Assembly: GCF_002556545.1 (NCBI RefSeq)
Contig: NZ_CP022685.1
Span: 2,480,001 to 2,544,000, forward strand
Length of the DNA: 64,000 nt
Direction of reading: 5' to 3'
Source of the DNA: Streptomyces formicae
Lineage (GTDB): Bacteria; Actinomycetota; Actinomycetes; Streptomycetales; Streptomycetaceae
Position numbers and translations under genes: made by a program. The notes below the pieces were generated by a model. That model searched no databases and was not told where the DNA came from. It saw nothing but the letters and a program-made list of their open reading frames with translations. Below are positions 15,681 through 24,230 of the stretch, piece after piece. The stretch's first letter is position 1; every line of letters starts with the position of its first letter.

Positions 15681-17736
15681 GCTCAGGCGCTTCGGCAGGG
15701 GGAAGCTGCCGCGCGCCGCGCTCGTCGCGCTCCTGCTCCTGCCGCTGCTGTACGGCGCGCTGTACCTGTGGTCCTTCTGGGACCCCTACGGCCGCCTCGA
15801 CCGCATCCCCGTGGCGCTCGTCAACGACGACAAGGGAGCGTCCGCCGCGGGCAAGAAGCTCGCGGCGGGCGACAACATCGTCGAGAAGCTGCGCGACAGC
15901 AAGACCTTCGACTGGCACGAGGTGAGCGACGAAGAGGCGCGCAAGGGCGTCGAGGACGGCACGTACTACCTCTCGCTGACCATGCCGTCGGACTTCAGCA
16001 AGCGCATCGCGTCCAGTTCGGGGGACTCTCCGGAGACGGGTGCCCTTCGGGTCCGTACGAACGACGCCAACAACTACATCGTCGGGCAGATCTCCCGGAC
16101 GGTCTTCTCCGAGGTGCGCTCCGCCGCGTCCACGAAGGCGTCCCGCGGCTTCCTCGACAAGATCTTCGTCTCGTTCTCCGACATCCACGGCGCGACGCAG
16201 AAGGCCGCCGACGGCGCCGAGAAGCTCGACGGCGGCATCGGCAAGGCGAAGAAGGGCTCCAAGGACCTCGCGAACGGCCTCAAGGACGCCAAGGACGGCA
16301 GCGGCGACCTGGCAGGCGGCGTCAAGAAGCTGCACAAGGGCGCGGGCGATCTGGAGGTCGGCGCCAAGAAGGTCTCGGACGGCACACAGAAGCTCGCCGA
16401 CAAGGTGAACGGCACCGCGGACCAGGTGCGGCCCTTCCTGAAGGACAACGGCAAGACCATCGGGGACAGCGCACAGCTCGCCGCCGACTCCTCCAAGGCG
16501 ATGCGCCGCAACCTGGCCGACTGGGTCAGGCTCGCGCCGGAGGCCGCCAAGGGGGCCAAGGACGGTCAGCGGGTCATCAACCGCTTCTACGCGGAGCAGT
16601 GCGAGCAGGCGCCCGTGGCCGCCCCCTTCTGCCCCAAGCTCAAGGACGTGAAGGCGGCCGCCGCGAACGTCTCGACCATCGCGGACGACCTCGACACCCT
16701 GGTCAAGGACCAGAACAGCGACGTCAAGCAGCTCGACAAGAACCTCGCCGCGCTGCAGAAGCAGTCGCAGCGCCTCGCCGACCGGGCGCCGCACCTCGAC
16801 GAGGACCTGGAATCGGCCGTCACCCAGATCAACGACCTCAACAAGGGCGCGGGCAAGGTCACCAAGGGCGCCGCGAAGCTGCACACGGGTCTCGGCACCG
16901 CCCAGACCGGTGCCAGCGACCTGGACGCGGGCGTCGGCAAGCTGGAGACGGGCGCGAGCGACCTCAAGGGCGGCCTGTTCAAGCTGGCCGACGGCTCCGC
17001 GGAGCTGTCGGGCGGGCTGCACGACGGCGTCAAGAAGATCCCCGACTACGACAAGAAGGACCGTGACGCGCGCACCGACGTCATGGCCGACCCCGTGCAA
17101 CTGGCCTCCCAGTCGATGCACAAGGCGCCCAACTACGGCACGGGCTTCGCGCCGTACTTCATCCCGCTGTCCCTGTGGGTCGGCGCGATGGTGGCGTACA
17201 TGCTGATCCAGCCGCTCAACCGGCGCGCGCTCGCCGCGGGCGCCTCCGCGTGGCGCATCGCGCTCGCGGGCTGGCTCCCGGTGGCGGCGCTCGGCGTGCT
17301 CCAGACGGCGGCGCTGCTCTCGGTCCTGCACTGGGGCCTCGGCCTCCAGATGGCGCGGGCGGCCGGGACGGTGGGCTTCCTCTGCCTGGTGACGGCGTGC
17401 TTCGCGGCGATCGTGCAGTGGCTGAACGCCCGCTTCGGAGCGGCGGGACGGATCCTCGTGCTCGCCGTCCTGATGCTCCAGCTGACCTCGGCGGGCGGTA
17501 CGTATCCGGTGCAGACGAGCCCCGGCTTCTTCAGCGCGATCCATCCCTTCTTGCCGATGAGTTACGTCGTCGAGGCTCTCCGGAGACTCATCACGGGCGG
17601 CGGCCTCGGCCCGGTCTGGCAGGGCTGTGCGGTCCTCGCGGCCTTCACCCTGGGCGCCCTGGCGCTCACCGCGCTCTCCGCGCGCCGCAAGCAGGTGTGG
17701 ACCCTGGACCGGCTGCACCCGGAGCTGAGCCTGTGA
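15652..17736 (+). CDS. YhgE/Pip-family membrane protein
   Basis: 694 residues: one N-terminal helix (about 19-40), a roughly 450-residue extracytoplasmic region, then about five helices resembling an ABC-2 permease (about 500-680). The N-terminal domain (PVALVNDDKGA near residues 53-63) and the repeated short motifs such as KLADGxxxLxxG are typical of YhgE/Pip and type VII secretion EsaA/EssA-like proteins. These repeats predict long extracytoplasmic helices. AAGGAGA precedes the ATG. The pairing with an ABC-like ATPase and TetR regulator suggests export of a lipophilic compound or envelope-associated function, but the substrate is unknown. Confidence 0.9.
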   Translation: MRSPKLAALELRRFGRGKLPRAALVALLLLPLLYGALYLWSFWDPYGRLDRIPVALVNDDKGASAAGKKLAAGDNIVEKLRDSKTFDWHEVSDEEARKGVEDGTYYLSLTMPSDFSKRIASSSGDSPETGALRVRTNDANNYIVGQISRTVFSEVRSAASTKASRGFLDKIFVSFSDIHGATQKAADGAEKLDGGIGKAKKGSKDLANGLKDAKDGSGDLAGGVKKLHKGAGDLEVGAKKVSDGTQKLADKVNGTADQVRPFLKDNGKTIGDSAQLAADSSKAMRRNLADWVRLAPEAAKGAKDGQRVINRFYAEQCEQAPVAAPFCPKLKDVKAAAANVSTIADDLDTLVKDQNSDVKQLDKNLAALQKQSQRLADRAPHLDEDLESAVTQINDLNKGAGKVTKGAAKLHTGLGTAQTGASDLDAGVGKLETGASDLKGGLFKLADGSAELSGGLHDGVKKIPDYDKKDRDARTDVMADPVQLASQSMHKAPNYGTGFAPYFIPLSLWVGAMVAYMLIQPLNRRALAAGASAWRIALAGWLPVAALGVLQTAALLSVLHWGLGLQMARAAGTVGFLCLVTACFAAIVQWLNARFGAAGRILVLAVLMLQLTSAGGTYPVQTSPGFFSAIHPFLPMSYVVEALRRLITGGGLGPVWQGCAVLAAFTLGALALTALSARRKQVWTLDRLHPELSL

Positions 17737-17783
17737 GCACGGCGGGTCCTGGCGGCCCGGCGAGACCTGTGAGAATCAGGGCC

Positions 17784-18404
17784 ATGGACAGCAGCGCAGG
17801 CAGCACCCGCCGCGAGGCCACCCGGCAGAAGCTCTACGAGGCCGCCGTCACCCTCATCGCGGAACAGGGCTTCTCGGCCACGACGGTCGACGAGATCGCC
17901 GAACGGGCCGGGGTCGCGAAGGGCACGGTCTACTACAACTTCGCGAGCAAGTCGGTCCTCTTCGAAGAGCTGCTGCGGCACGGCGTCGGCCTGCTGACCG
18001 CCTCCCTGAAGGAGGCGGCCGACGAGGCCGACAGGAACGACGGCACCAAGGTCGACGCGCTGGACGCGATGATCAGGGCCGGTCTGGTCTTCATCAACCG
18101 CTACCCGGCCTTCACCCAGCTGTACGTGGCCGAGCTCTGGCGGACCAACCGGGCCTGGCAGTCCACGCTCCTCGTGGTCAGGCAGCAGGCCGTCGCGGTG
18201 GTCGAGGACGTCCTTCGGGCGGGCGTCGAGAACGGCGAGCTGAGCGAGGAGATCGACATCCCGCTGACGGCCGCCGCGCTCGTCGGCATGGTGCTCGTGG
18301 CCGCCCTCGACTGGCAGGCGTTCCAGCCGGAGCGCTCGCTCGACGATGTGCACGCGGCGCTCTCCCGGCTGCTCCAGGGCCGGGTCAGCGGCACGCGCGC
18401 GTAG
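17784..18404 (+). CDS. TetR-family transcriptional regulator
   Basis: 206-residue one-component regulator with an N-terminal TetR helix-turn-helix (TTVDEIAERAGVAKGTVYYNF, about residues 34-54) and a helical C-terminal ligand and dimerisation domain. It is the last gene of the ATPase-YhgE operon, 47 bp after the membrane protein stop. The natural target is the perfect palindrome at 14841-14866 in front of that operon, giving negative autoregulation relieved by an inducer, perhaps the substrate of the membrane complex. A strong terminator follows. Confidence 0.93.
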   Translation: MDSSAGSTRREATRQKLYEAAVTLIAEQGFSATTVDEIAERAGVAKGTVYYNFASKSVLFEELLRHGVGLLTASLKEAADEADRNDGTKVDALDAMIRAGLVFINRYPAFTQLYVAELWRTNRAWQSTLLVVRQQAVAVVEDVLRAGVENGELSEEIDIPLTAAALVGMVLVAALDWQAFQPERSLDDVHAALSRLLQGRVSGTRA

Positions 18405-18450
18405 GTCCCTCACGGCCCCTCGAAGCCCCCTCGACGCCTCCGGGGAACGA

Positions 18451-18496
18451 CACCGGCCCGGTGCCTCCTGGTTCTCCAGGTGGCACCGGGCCGGTG
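18451..18496 (+). terminator. Terminator hairpin after tetR
   Basis: Stem of 15 bp (18451-18465 with 18482-18496), one mismatch, then a 5-bp upper stem and a 4-nt loop. It ends the ATPase-YhgE-tetR transcript. The rest of the 18405-18790 gap shows no gene, only weak -10-like sequences near 18720 and 18777. Confidence 0.8.
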
Positions 18497-18790
18497 CTCT
18501 TCTCTTGTTCCCCCGTGACCCCCGTGCGACCCCCGTGTGGTCGTCCCCCGAGTCACCCCCGTGTCTCGCTCCCACCTTTCGGCGGGAGGAGCGGCCAAGG
18601 GCGCCGCACCGTTCCGCCGCCCCGTGTCGGCGGTACCGGCGCTGCGCCCTTCTCCGTGCCCCACACTCTTCCGTCTTCGCAGGTGGGGGCCTATCCGCGC
18701 AGCTACTCATCTCCTTCACTAGGTACGGATACTCAGGCCCAGGCACTCAACCCCAGGCCGATGGATCCTCAACTGGTTACGATCGCGTCC

Positions 18791-19405
18791 GTGTCCGTAC
18801 TCCCCCTGGTGTTCACCAGCGGCTGGGCGAGCGGGATCAACGCGTACGCCGTGGTCCTGCTGCTCGGCGTCTTCGGCGCGACCGGGCTCACCGACGAGGT
18901 GCCCGAGTCGCTCCAGCGTCCCGACGTGCTGATCGTCGCCGGTGTGCTCTTCCTCTGCGAGGCCGTGGCCGACAAGATCCCGTACGTCGACTCGGTGTGG
19001 GACACCGTGCACACCGTGATCAGACCGGTGTCCGGCGCCGTGGTCGGCGCGCTGCTCGCGGGGCAGAGCGGGTCTCTCCCGGACCTGGCGGCGGGGGCGG
19101 TGGGCGGGTCGACAGCCCTGGCCAGCCATGCCGTGAAGACCGGCACGCGGATGGCGATCAACACCTCGCCCGAGCCGTTCAGCAACCTCGTGATGAGCAC
19201 GGCCGAGGACCTGGGGGTCGGCGGGATCATCACCTTCGCGATGTTCTATCCGGAGGCGGCGGCGATCATCGCGGCCGTGCTGCTGCTGATCGGCCTGGTC
19301 CTGCTGTTCTTCCTGGTCTCGCGGATCCGGCGGTTCCTGCGGCGCAGGGCGCAGCGGCGCGAGGAGAAGCTGCTCGCGGGCCGGACCGGGCCGCCGCCGC
19401 CCTGA
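18791..19405 (+). CDS. DUF4126 membrane protein
   Basis: About 204-residue integral membrane protein with four or five helices and a conserved N-terminus VLPLVFTSGWASGINAYAV, followed by a re-entrant-looking GGSTALASHAVKTGTR segment. This is the DUF4126 family; its function is unknown. Start choice is uncertain: GTG at 18791 begins exactly at the conserved region and TACGAT at 18777 could make the message leaderless, whereas ATG at 18761 would add ten residues with no obvious ribosome site. The C-terminus is strongly basic (RRFLRRRAQRR), predicting a cytoplasmic location. Confidence 0.85.
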   Translation: MSVLPLVFTSGWASGINAYAVVLLLGVFGATGLTDEVPESLQRPDVLIVAGVLFLCEAVADKIPYVDSVWDTVHTVIRPVSGAVVGALLAGQSGSLPDLAAGAVGGSTALASHAVKTGTRMAINTSPEPFSNLVMSTAEDLGVGGIITFAMFYPEAAAIIAAVLLLIGLVLLFFLVSRIRRFLRRRAQRREEKLLAGRTGPPPP

Positions 19406-19465
19406 CGACCGCCTCGGGCCGGGGCTCCGGCGTGACTGTCAGTGGCGGCCGATACAGTCCCTGGC

Positions 19466-20992
19466 ATGGCACGGATTGTGGTGATCGGCGCCGGGATAGG
19501 CGCGATGACGGCCGCCGCCCGGCTGGCCGTCGCGGGCCACCGGGTGGTGGTGTACGAACGCGGGCGGACGTACGGCGGCGCGCTCGGCCGCGTCGAGCGG
19601 GACGGCTTCGCCTTCGACACGGGACCGGCGCTGCTCCAGCTCCCCGCGGTCTACCGCGACTTGTTCGTCAAGACCGGCAAGGAGCCCCTGGAGAAGTGCG
19701 TCGAGCTCTCCCAGGTCGAGCCCGCCGCGCGCCACGTCTTCGCCGACGGCACCACGGCCGACCTGCCGAACGCCTCACGCGCGGGCGTGGGAGAGGCCCT
19801 GGACGCGGCGCTCGGGGACGGCGCGGGCGCCCGCTGGGCGGCCTTCATGAACCGCGCGCGGGACGCCTGGGACCGCACCCGGCGCCCGCTCCTCGAAGAG
19901 CCGCTGTGGGCGGACTGGAAGGTGTTCGCCGAGCGCGAGCCCTACCCCTCGGTGGCCAGGAAGCGGCTGCTGCGCCGCGAGCGGCGTGCGGTCACGCTCG
20001 GCGAGATCGCCGAGTTCGAGCTGGGCGGCGACGCCCGACTGCGCGCCCTTCTTGAGCACTTCGCGCTCGGGGCGGGCCTCGATCCGCGGACGGCACCGGC
20101 GAGCGCGGCGATCCTGCCGTATCTGGAGCAGACCTTCGGCGTCTGGTCGGTGGCGGGCGGCATGCGCGCCCTGGCCCGGGCCGTGTACGAGCGGTGCCTG
20201 GCCCGCCGGGTCGAGTTCGAGTTCGGTGCCGCGGTGACGCGGATCGTGGAGAAGGACGGCCGGGCCGCGGGCGTCGAGCTCGCGGACGGCAGCGTGACCG
20301 ACGCGGACTTCGTCGTCGCGGGTGTCGCCCCCGCCGCCCTGGAGGGGCTGCTGCCCGGCGTGGACCCGCGCGCGGCGGACGACGCACCGGCCCGGTCCGG
20401 CATGCCCAGCCGCCTGACGGTCCTGCTCGCCCTGTCAGGATCCCGCCCCGAGGGCACCCCGCATCGGACCGTGGTGCACGCGGCGGACCGCGCCGCCGAG
20501 CTGGCGGCCCTGTTCGGCGGCGGCGACGCCATGGCGGACCGGCCCACGGTCGCCGTGACGCGTCCCGACGACCCGGCAGCGGTGCCGGACGGGGCGCACG
20601 AGGCGGTGACCCTGACCGCGACGGTGCCCGCGCACCGTGCCGCCGCCGACGACCGGGCCTCGCGAGAGGTCTTCGCGGCGCGTGCCGAGCAGCTGATCAC
20701 CCACGCAGAGCGGGCCGTGCCCGGTCTGCGCGAGCGGCTCCTGTGGCATGAGGTCCGCACCCCGTCGGACATCGCGGAGGCCACCGGCGCCGACGGCGGA
20801 GCGGTGCCCGCCCCGACGCTCGCCGCGGCCGACGGCAGGCACCTGCACCCGGCCAACAGCACGCGCGTGCAAGGGCTCTACGCCGTCGGCGGCTGGTCCC
20901 ACCCCGGCGGCGGCCTGCCGCACGCGGGCATGTCGGGCACGCTGGTGGCCGGTCTGATCGTCGAGGGACCGGAGTTCCGCGGCTCGCAGTGA
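19466..20992 (+). CDS. FAD-dependent oxidoreductase, phytoene desaturase-like
   Basis: 508-residue flavoprotein of the phytoene desaturase/amine oxidase superfamily. The dinucleotide-binding GAGIGAMTAAARL is at residues 8-20 and the FAD-contacting C-terminal block GLYAVGGWSHPGGGLPHAGMSG near 470-491 is typical of CrtI-like and CrtO-like proteins. No carotenoid gene lies nearby, so the substrate is open. The sequence TACAGT sits 7 bp before the ATG, where a -10 box of a leaderless transcript would be, and no ribosome site is visible. It ends 18 bp before the convergent Y/Q-rich membrane protein gene. Confidence 0.87.
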   Translation: MARIVVIGAGIGAMTAAARLAVAGHRVVVYERGRTYGGALGRVERDGFAFDTGPALLQLPAVYRDLFVKTGKEPLEKCVELSQVEPAARHVFADGTTADLPNASRAGVGEALDAALGDGAGARWAAFMNRARDAWDRTRRPLLEEPLWADWKVFAEREPYPSVARKRLLRRERRAVTLGEIAEFELGGDARLRALLEHFALGAGLDPRTAPASAAILPYLEQTFGVWSVAGGMRALARAVYERCLARRVEFEFGAAVTRIVEKDGRAAGVELADGSVTDADFVVAGVAPAALEGLLPGVDPRAADDAPARSGMPSRLTVLLALSGSRPEGTPHRTVVHAADRAAELAALFGGGDAMADRPTVAVTRPDDPAAVPDGAHEAVTLTATVPAHRAAADDRASREVFAARAEQLITHAERAVPGLRERLLWHEVRTPSDIAEATGADGGAVPAPTLAAADGRHLHPANSTRVQGLYAVGGWSHPGGGLPHAGMSGTLVAGLIVEGPEFRGSQ

Positions 20993-21010
20993 GCCACCCC
21001 GGGACCGGGC

Positions 21011-21889
21011 TCAGTACCGGTACTGCTGCTCGTTGTAGCCGGAGTTGTCGTAACCGCCGGTGTTCCCGCCCTGGTACGGATAGGGCTGCTCCGGCGGGAG
21101 TTCGCCGCCGTAGGGGTCGTCGGTGCTGCGCTGCTGCGGCACCCAGACCCCGCCGGGCGGCGTCTCCTGGTAGGTCTCGCCGAGCCCGCCGTAGGTGTCG
21201 CCGCCGTACGGCGCGTACTGCTGCTGGTCGCCGTAGGCGTCGTAGCCCTGCCCCGCGCCGTAGGTCTGCGTGCCGATGTAGGGGTCGGAGTACGCGGCGT
21301 ACTGCTGCTGCCCGGTCTCGTCGTACCCGTACGCCTGCTGGTCGTACCCGGCGAAGGCCGCGGCGTCGTACCCGTAGCCGTCGCCCTGGTGGGCCCCGTC
21401 CGTGCCCGCCTGGCGCTCGTACGCCGCGTCGCTGTACACCCCGTACTGGCCGGTGTCGTCCGGCAGCGGCTCCGGCTCGTATATCCCGGGGTCGCCGAGT
21501 CCCCCGGGGTCGTGTGCGGGCGGCGGCGGTACCTCGAACTCCAGGTCGGAGACCTGGAGTGTCGGGTCCTTGGCCTCCGCCCCCTGCGCGGCGGCGCCCC
21601 GCGAGGAACCCCTGCGGCGCTTGCTGAGACCCGGCTGGCCGCCGAGCGCCCAGCCGGTGGAGAAGCCCTTGCGGAACGACAGCGTCACATAGGTCTGGCC
21701 GGTGGCGAAGGCAATGGCGCCGAGGCCGATCACCCACACCGACGGCATCAGCACGCCGAGGACGACACCGAGGAAGCCCACGAAGGCCAGCAGCCGCCAG
21801 CGCAGCCTGGCCTTGTACTGCAACAGCACCTCGCCCAGCAGCCACAGCGCGACGAATCCGAACGCGATGTAGAGGACCGCCCAGCCCAT
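21011..21889 (-). CDS. Membrane protein with Tyr/Gln/Gly-rich tail
   Basis: 292 residues. The first 75 carry about three transmembrane helices (AVLYIAFGFVALWLLGEVLL; AFVGFLGVVLGVLMPSVWVI; LGAIAFATGQTYVTL). A basic patch follows, then about 190 residues of low-complexity sequence dominated by Tyr, Gly, Gln, Asp and Pro, with recurring units such as YGYD, QQQYA and DPYGG, ending QQYRY. I do not recognise a functional domain. The tail resembles prion-like disordered regions and could mediate clustering at the membrane or be phosphorylated on Tyr. It sits immediately upstream-adjacent to metF on the opposite side, reading the same way but with its own start. Confidence 0.83.
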   Translation of the reverse strand: MGWAVLYIAFGFVALWLLGEVLLQYKARLRWRLLAFVGFLGVVLGVLMPSVWVIGLGAIAFATGQTYVTLSFRKGFSTGWALGGQPGLSKRRRGSSRGAAAQGAEAKDPTLQVSDLEFEVPPPPAHDPGGLGDPGIYEPEPLPDDTGQYGVYSDAAYERQAGTDGAHQGDGYGYDAAAFAGYDQQAYGYDETGQQQYAAYSDPYIGTQTYGAGQGYDAYGDQQQYAPYGGDTYGGLGETYQETPPGGVWVPQQRSTDDPYGGELPPEQPYPYQGGNTGGYDNSGYNEQQYRY

Positions 21890-21941
21890 GTACGCCCCTC
21901 TCCCCTACCGCTGTTCCCCGTGGGTACCGGGGTACGGCCGT

Positions 21942-22859
21942 TCAGGCCTGGTGGTGCAGGCCCAGATTTTCGTAGATCTCCAGCGTCGCCGTGGAGTTGT
22001 TGAGCGTGATGAAGTGCAGTCCCGGCACGCCTTCGGCCAGCAACCGCGCGCAGAACTCCGTGGCGAACTCGATGCCAATGGAGCGTACAGCGGCGGGATC
22101 GTCTTTGACCGAGAGGATGCGCTCTTTCAACTCGGCCGGGACCACGGCGTTGCTGAGCTGGGGCAGCCGTTCGAGCTGGCGGACGTTGGTGACCGGCATC
22201 ATCTCGGGGATGATCGGAGTGTGGCAGCCCGCGGCCTCGACGCGGTCGCGCAGCCGCAGGTACTCCTCCGGGTCGAAGAACATCTGGGTGATCGCGTAGT
22301 CCGCCCCGGCCCGGCACTTGTCGATGAAGTGGCGGGTGTCGGACTCCCAGTCGGGCGAGCGCGGGTGCATCGCGGGGAAGGCCGCGACGCCCACGCAGAA
22401 GTCGCCCGACTCCTTGATGAGTTCGACCAGTTCGGCGGCGTAGGTGAGGCCCTCGGGGTGGGCGATCCAGTCACCGAGGGGGTCGCCGGGCGGGTCGCCG
22501 CGGACCGCGAGCATGTTCCTGATGCCCGCGTCCGCGTACTGCCCGATGATGTTGCGCAGTTCGGCCACGGAGTGGTCGACCGCGGTCAGATGGGCGACCG
22601 GCGTCAGCGTCGTGTCGGCGACGATCTGCTGGGTCTCCTTGACCGTCCCCGTGCGGGTCGAGCCGCCCGCCCCGTACGTCACGGAGACGAAGTCAGGCGC
22701 GACCGCCTCGACCCGGCGCAGCGCGTTCCACAGGTTCCGCTCGCCCTTCGGCGTTTTCGGCGCGGAGAACTCGAAGGAAAACGTCGTCTTACCGGTCGCG
22801 AGCATGTCGCGCACCGTGCGCGCACGGTCAGTCCTGGTCGAAGCTGTGCCTAGGGCCAT
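21942..22859 (-). CDS. metF: 5,10-methylenetetrahydrofolate reductase
   Basis: FAD-dependent reductase forming 5-methyltetrahydrofolate for methionine synthesis. The 305-residue TIM-barrel protein has the MetF sequence [18 protein letters not shown] (residues 27-44), the catalytic Glu in [16 protein letters not shown] near 60-69, and the HLTAVD folate-site stretch near 89-94. Length matches bacterial MetF, lacking the eukaryotic regulatory domain. A short gap of 103 bp separates it from thiE upstream on the same strand. No S-box or B12 riboswitch is visible in that gap; it contains an 11-bp direct repeat (CCGGGCTGTTG at 22922 and 22951). Confidence 0.95.
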   Translation of the reverse strand: MALGTASTRTDRARTVRDMLATGKTTFSFEFSAPKTPKGERNLWNALRRVEAVAPDFVSVTYGAGGSTRTGTVKETQQIVADTTLTPVAHLTAVDHSVAELRNIIGQYADAGIRNMLAVRGDPPGDPLGDWIAHPEGLTYAAELVELIKESGDFCVGVAAFPAMHPRSPDWESDTRHFIDKCRAGADYAITQMFFDPEEYLRLRDRVEAAGCHTPIIPEMMPVTNVRQLERLPQLSNAVVPAELKERILSVKDDPAAVRSIGIEFATEFCARLLAEGVPGLHFITLNNSTATLEIYENLGLHHQA

Positions 22860-22962
22860 ACCCGCAGGTTAGCCAGGCTGCGCCGGTCCCCCAACCACGC
22901 ATCCGCGAATTGTCCGCTTTGCCGGGCTGTTGTCCACGGATCGGACACTCCCGGGCTGTTGC

Positions 22963-23631
22963 TCACACAGACGTTCGTGCGCGCAGCCGCTTGGCGAGAT
23001 CGGCGGCGGCCGCGCCGGGATCGTCCGCCTCGGTGATCGCGCGGACCACCACGACCCGGGTGGCGCCCGCGTCGAGCACCTCGTCGAGATTGCCCGCGTC
23101 GATGCCGCCGATCGCGAACCACGGGCGGTCCGTGCCCAGCGAGGCCGTGTACCTGACCAGGTCCAGCCCGGGGGCGTGGCGCCCCGGCTTGGTCGGCGTG
23201 GGCCAGCACGGCCCGGTGCAGAAGTAGTCCACGCCGTCCTGCGTGGCGGCCGCCGCGGCCTCGGACTCGGCGTGCGTGGAGCGGCCCACGAGCACGTCGT
23301 CGCCGGTGGCGCCGAGGATGGCGCGGGCGGCGGGGACGGGCAGGTCGCCCTGGCCCAGGTGCAGCACGTCGGCGCCGATGGCGTGCGCGACGTCAGCGCG
23401 GTCGTTCACCGCGAGGAGCTTGCCGTGCCTGCGGCAGGCGTCGCGGAAGACCTGGAGGTGCTCCAGCTCCTCGCCCGCCTCCATGCCCTTGTCGCGCAGC
23501 TGCACGATGTCGACGCCGCCCGCGAGGACGGCGTCGAGGAACTCCGGGAGGTCTCCCTGGCGCTTGCGGGCGTCCACGCACAGGTAGAGCCGGGCGTCGG
23601 CGAGCCGTGCGGGCGCGGGCTTGGTGGCCAT
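22963..23631 (-). CDS. thiE: Thiamine-phosphate synthase ThiE
   Basis: Joins hydroxymethylpyrimidine pyrophosphate and thiazole phosphate to thiamine phosphate. The 222-residue barrel shows the ThiE signatures [14 protein letters not shown] (pyrophosphate/metal binding, about residues 43-56), [24 protein letters not shown] (about 74-97) and WFAIGGI near 170-176. It reads away from the thiO-thiS-thiG operon 2 kb downstream and has no TPP riboswitch in front of it that I can recognise, so its control differs. GGGGGGA about 8 bp before ATG serves as ribosome site. Confidence 0.95.
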   Translation of the reverse strand: MATKPAPARLADARLYLCVDARKRQGDLPEFLDAVLAGGVDIVQLRDKGMEAGEELEHLQVFRDACRRHGKLLAVNDRADVAHAIGADVLHLGQGDLPVPAARAILGATGDDVLVGRSTHAESEAAAAATQDGVDYFCTGPCWPTPTKPGRHAPGLDLVRYTASLGTDRPWFAIGGIDAGNLDEVLDAGATRVVVVRAITEADDPGAAAADLAKRLRARTSV

Positions 23632-23727
23632 GGAGAGGTCCCCCCGTTGTCGGTTTCGGTGCGCACGGGGCCGCGGGCGGTGCGGTGCGCACCTCCCTCG
23701 GCCCCCGCGTCGAACGGTTCGTTCAGG

Positions 23728-24093
23728 TCAGACGGCAAGCGCCTGGGCTCGACGCTTCACCTCCGTGCCGCGATTCTCGCTCAGGGCCTGCGCGGGGGTG
23801 CCGGGCAGGGTCGGGTCGGCGGTGAAGAGCCACTCGAGCATCTCTTCGTCGGAGAAACCGTCGTCCCTCAGGAGCGTCAGGGTGCCGGCGAGGCCCTTGA
23901 CGACCTTGTCGCCGTCGATGAAGGCGGCCGGCACCTGGAGCGCGCGGTTCTCACCACGGCGTACGGCGATCAGCTGGCCCTCCTTGACCAGCTGGCGCAC
24001 ACGCGTCACCTCGACATCGAGCATTTCGGCGATGTCGGGGAGGTGGAGCCAGGCGGGGACGAGAGCATCGGTCTTTGCGTCAATCTCGGTCAC
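23728..24093 (-). CDS. Rv2175c-family DNA-binding protein
   Basis: 121-residue soluble protein with an N-terminal winged helix-turn-helix (LHLPDIAEMLDVEVTRVRQLVKEGQL, about residues 16-41) and a C-terminal conserved FSDEEMLEWLFTADPTLPGTPAQAL. This is the Rv2175c family; in M. tuberculosis the protein is phosphorylated by the neighbouring kinase PknL. Here the PASTA kinase lies 4 kb away with the thi operon between. Target sites are unknown. I chose GTG at 24093, where homology starts; a longer reading frame upstream is Pro/Gly-rich and contains a dispersed repeat. Confidence 0.87.
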   Translation of the reverse strand: MTEIDAKTDALVPAWLHLPDIAEMLDVEVTRVRQLVKEGQLIAVRRGENRALQVPAAFIDGDKVVKGLAGTLTLLRDDGFSDEEMLEWLFTADPTLPGTPAQALSENRGTEVKRRAQALAV

Positions 24094-24190
24094 GTGGTCA
24101 AGCCTGCCATCTCTGGCCGGGGGCCGGAAACCGGGCCGCATCTGGTCGGGGGCGAGGGCTTGCCTGGGGCGTCGCTTTCGGCTGCGGGTC

Positions 24191-24230
24191 GTGGGGGCTG
24201 GGCGCGCAGTTCCCCGCGCCCCTTGCGGGG
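24191..24230. repeat. Dispersed intergenic hairpin repeat, family A copy 1
   Basis: GTGGGGGCTGGGCGCGCAGT followed by TCCCCGCGCCCCTTGCGGGG. The same core (GCGCAGTTCCCCGCGCCCCTT) recurs at 37861-37905 and 52345-52390 in this window. It sits immediately past the end of the FAD reductase gene, where it may terminate transcription. Such elements are common between Streptomyces genes. Confidence 0.8.

Noticed and set aside
22931..22939. Second DnaA-box-like site TTGTCCACG
   Set aside because: One mismatch to the consensus and isolated; no cluster, so chance is likely.
22860..22962. SAM or B12 riboswitch before metF
   Set aside because: The gap is too short and lacks the conserved motifs. Only an 11-bp direct repeat is visible.
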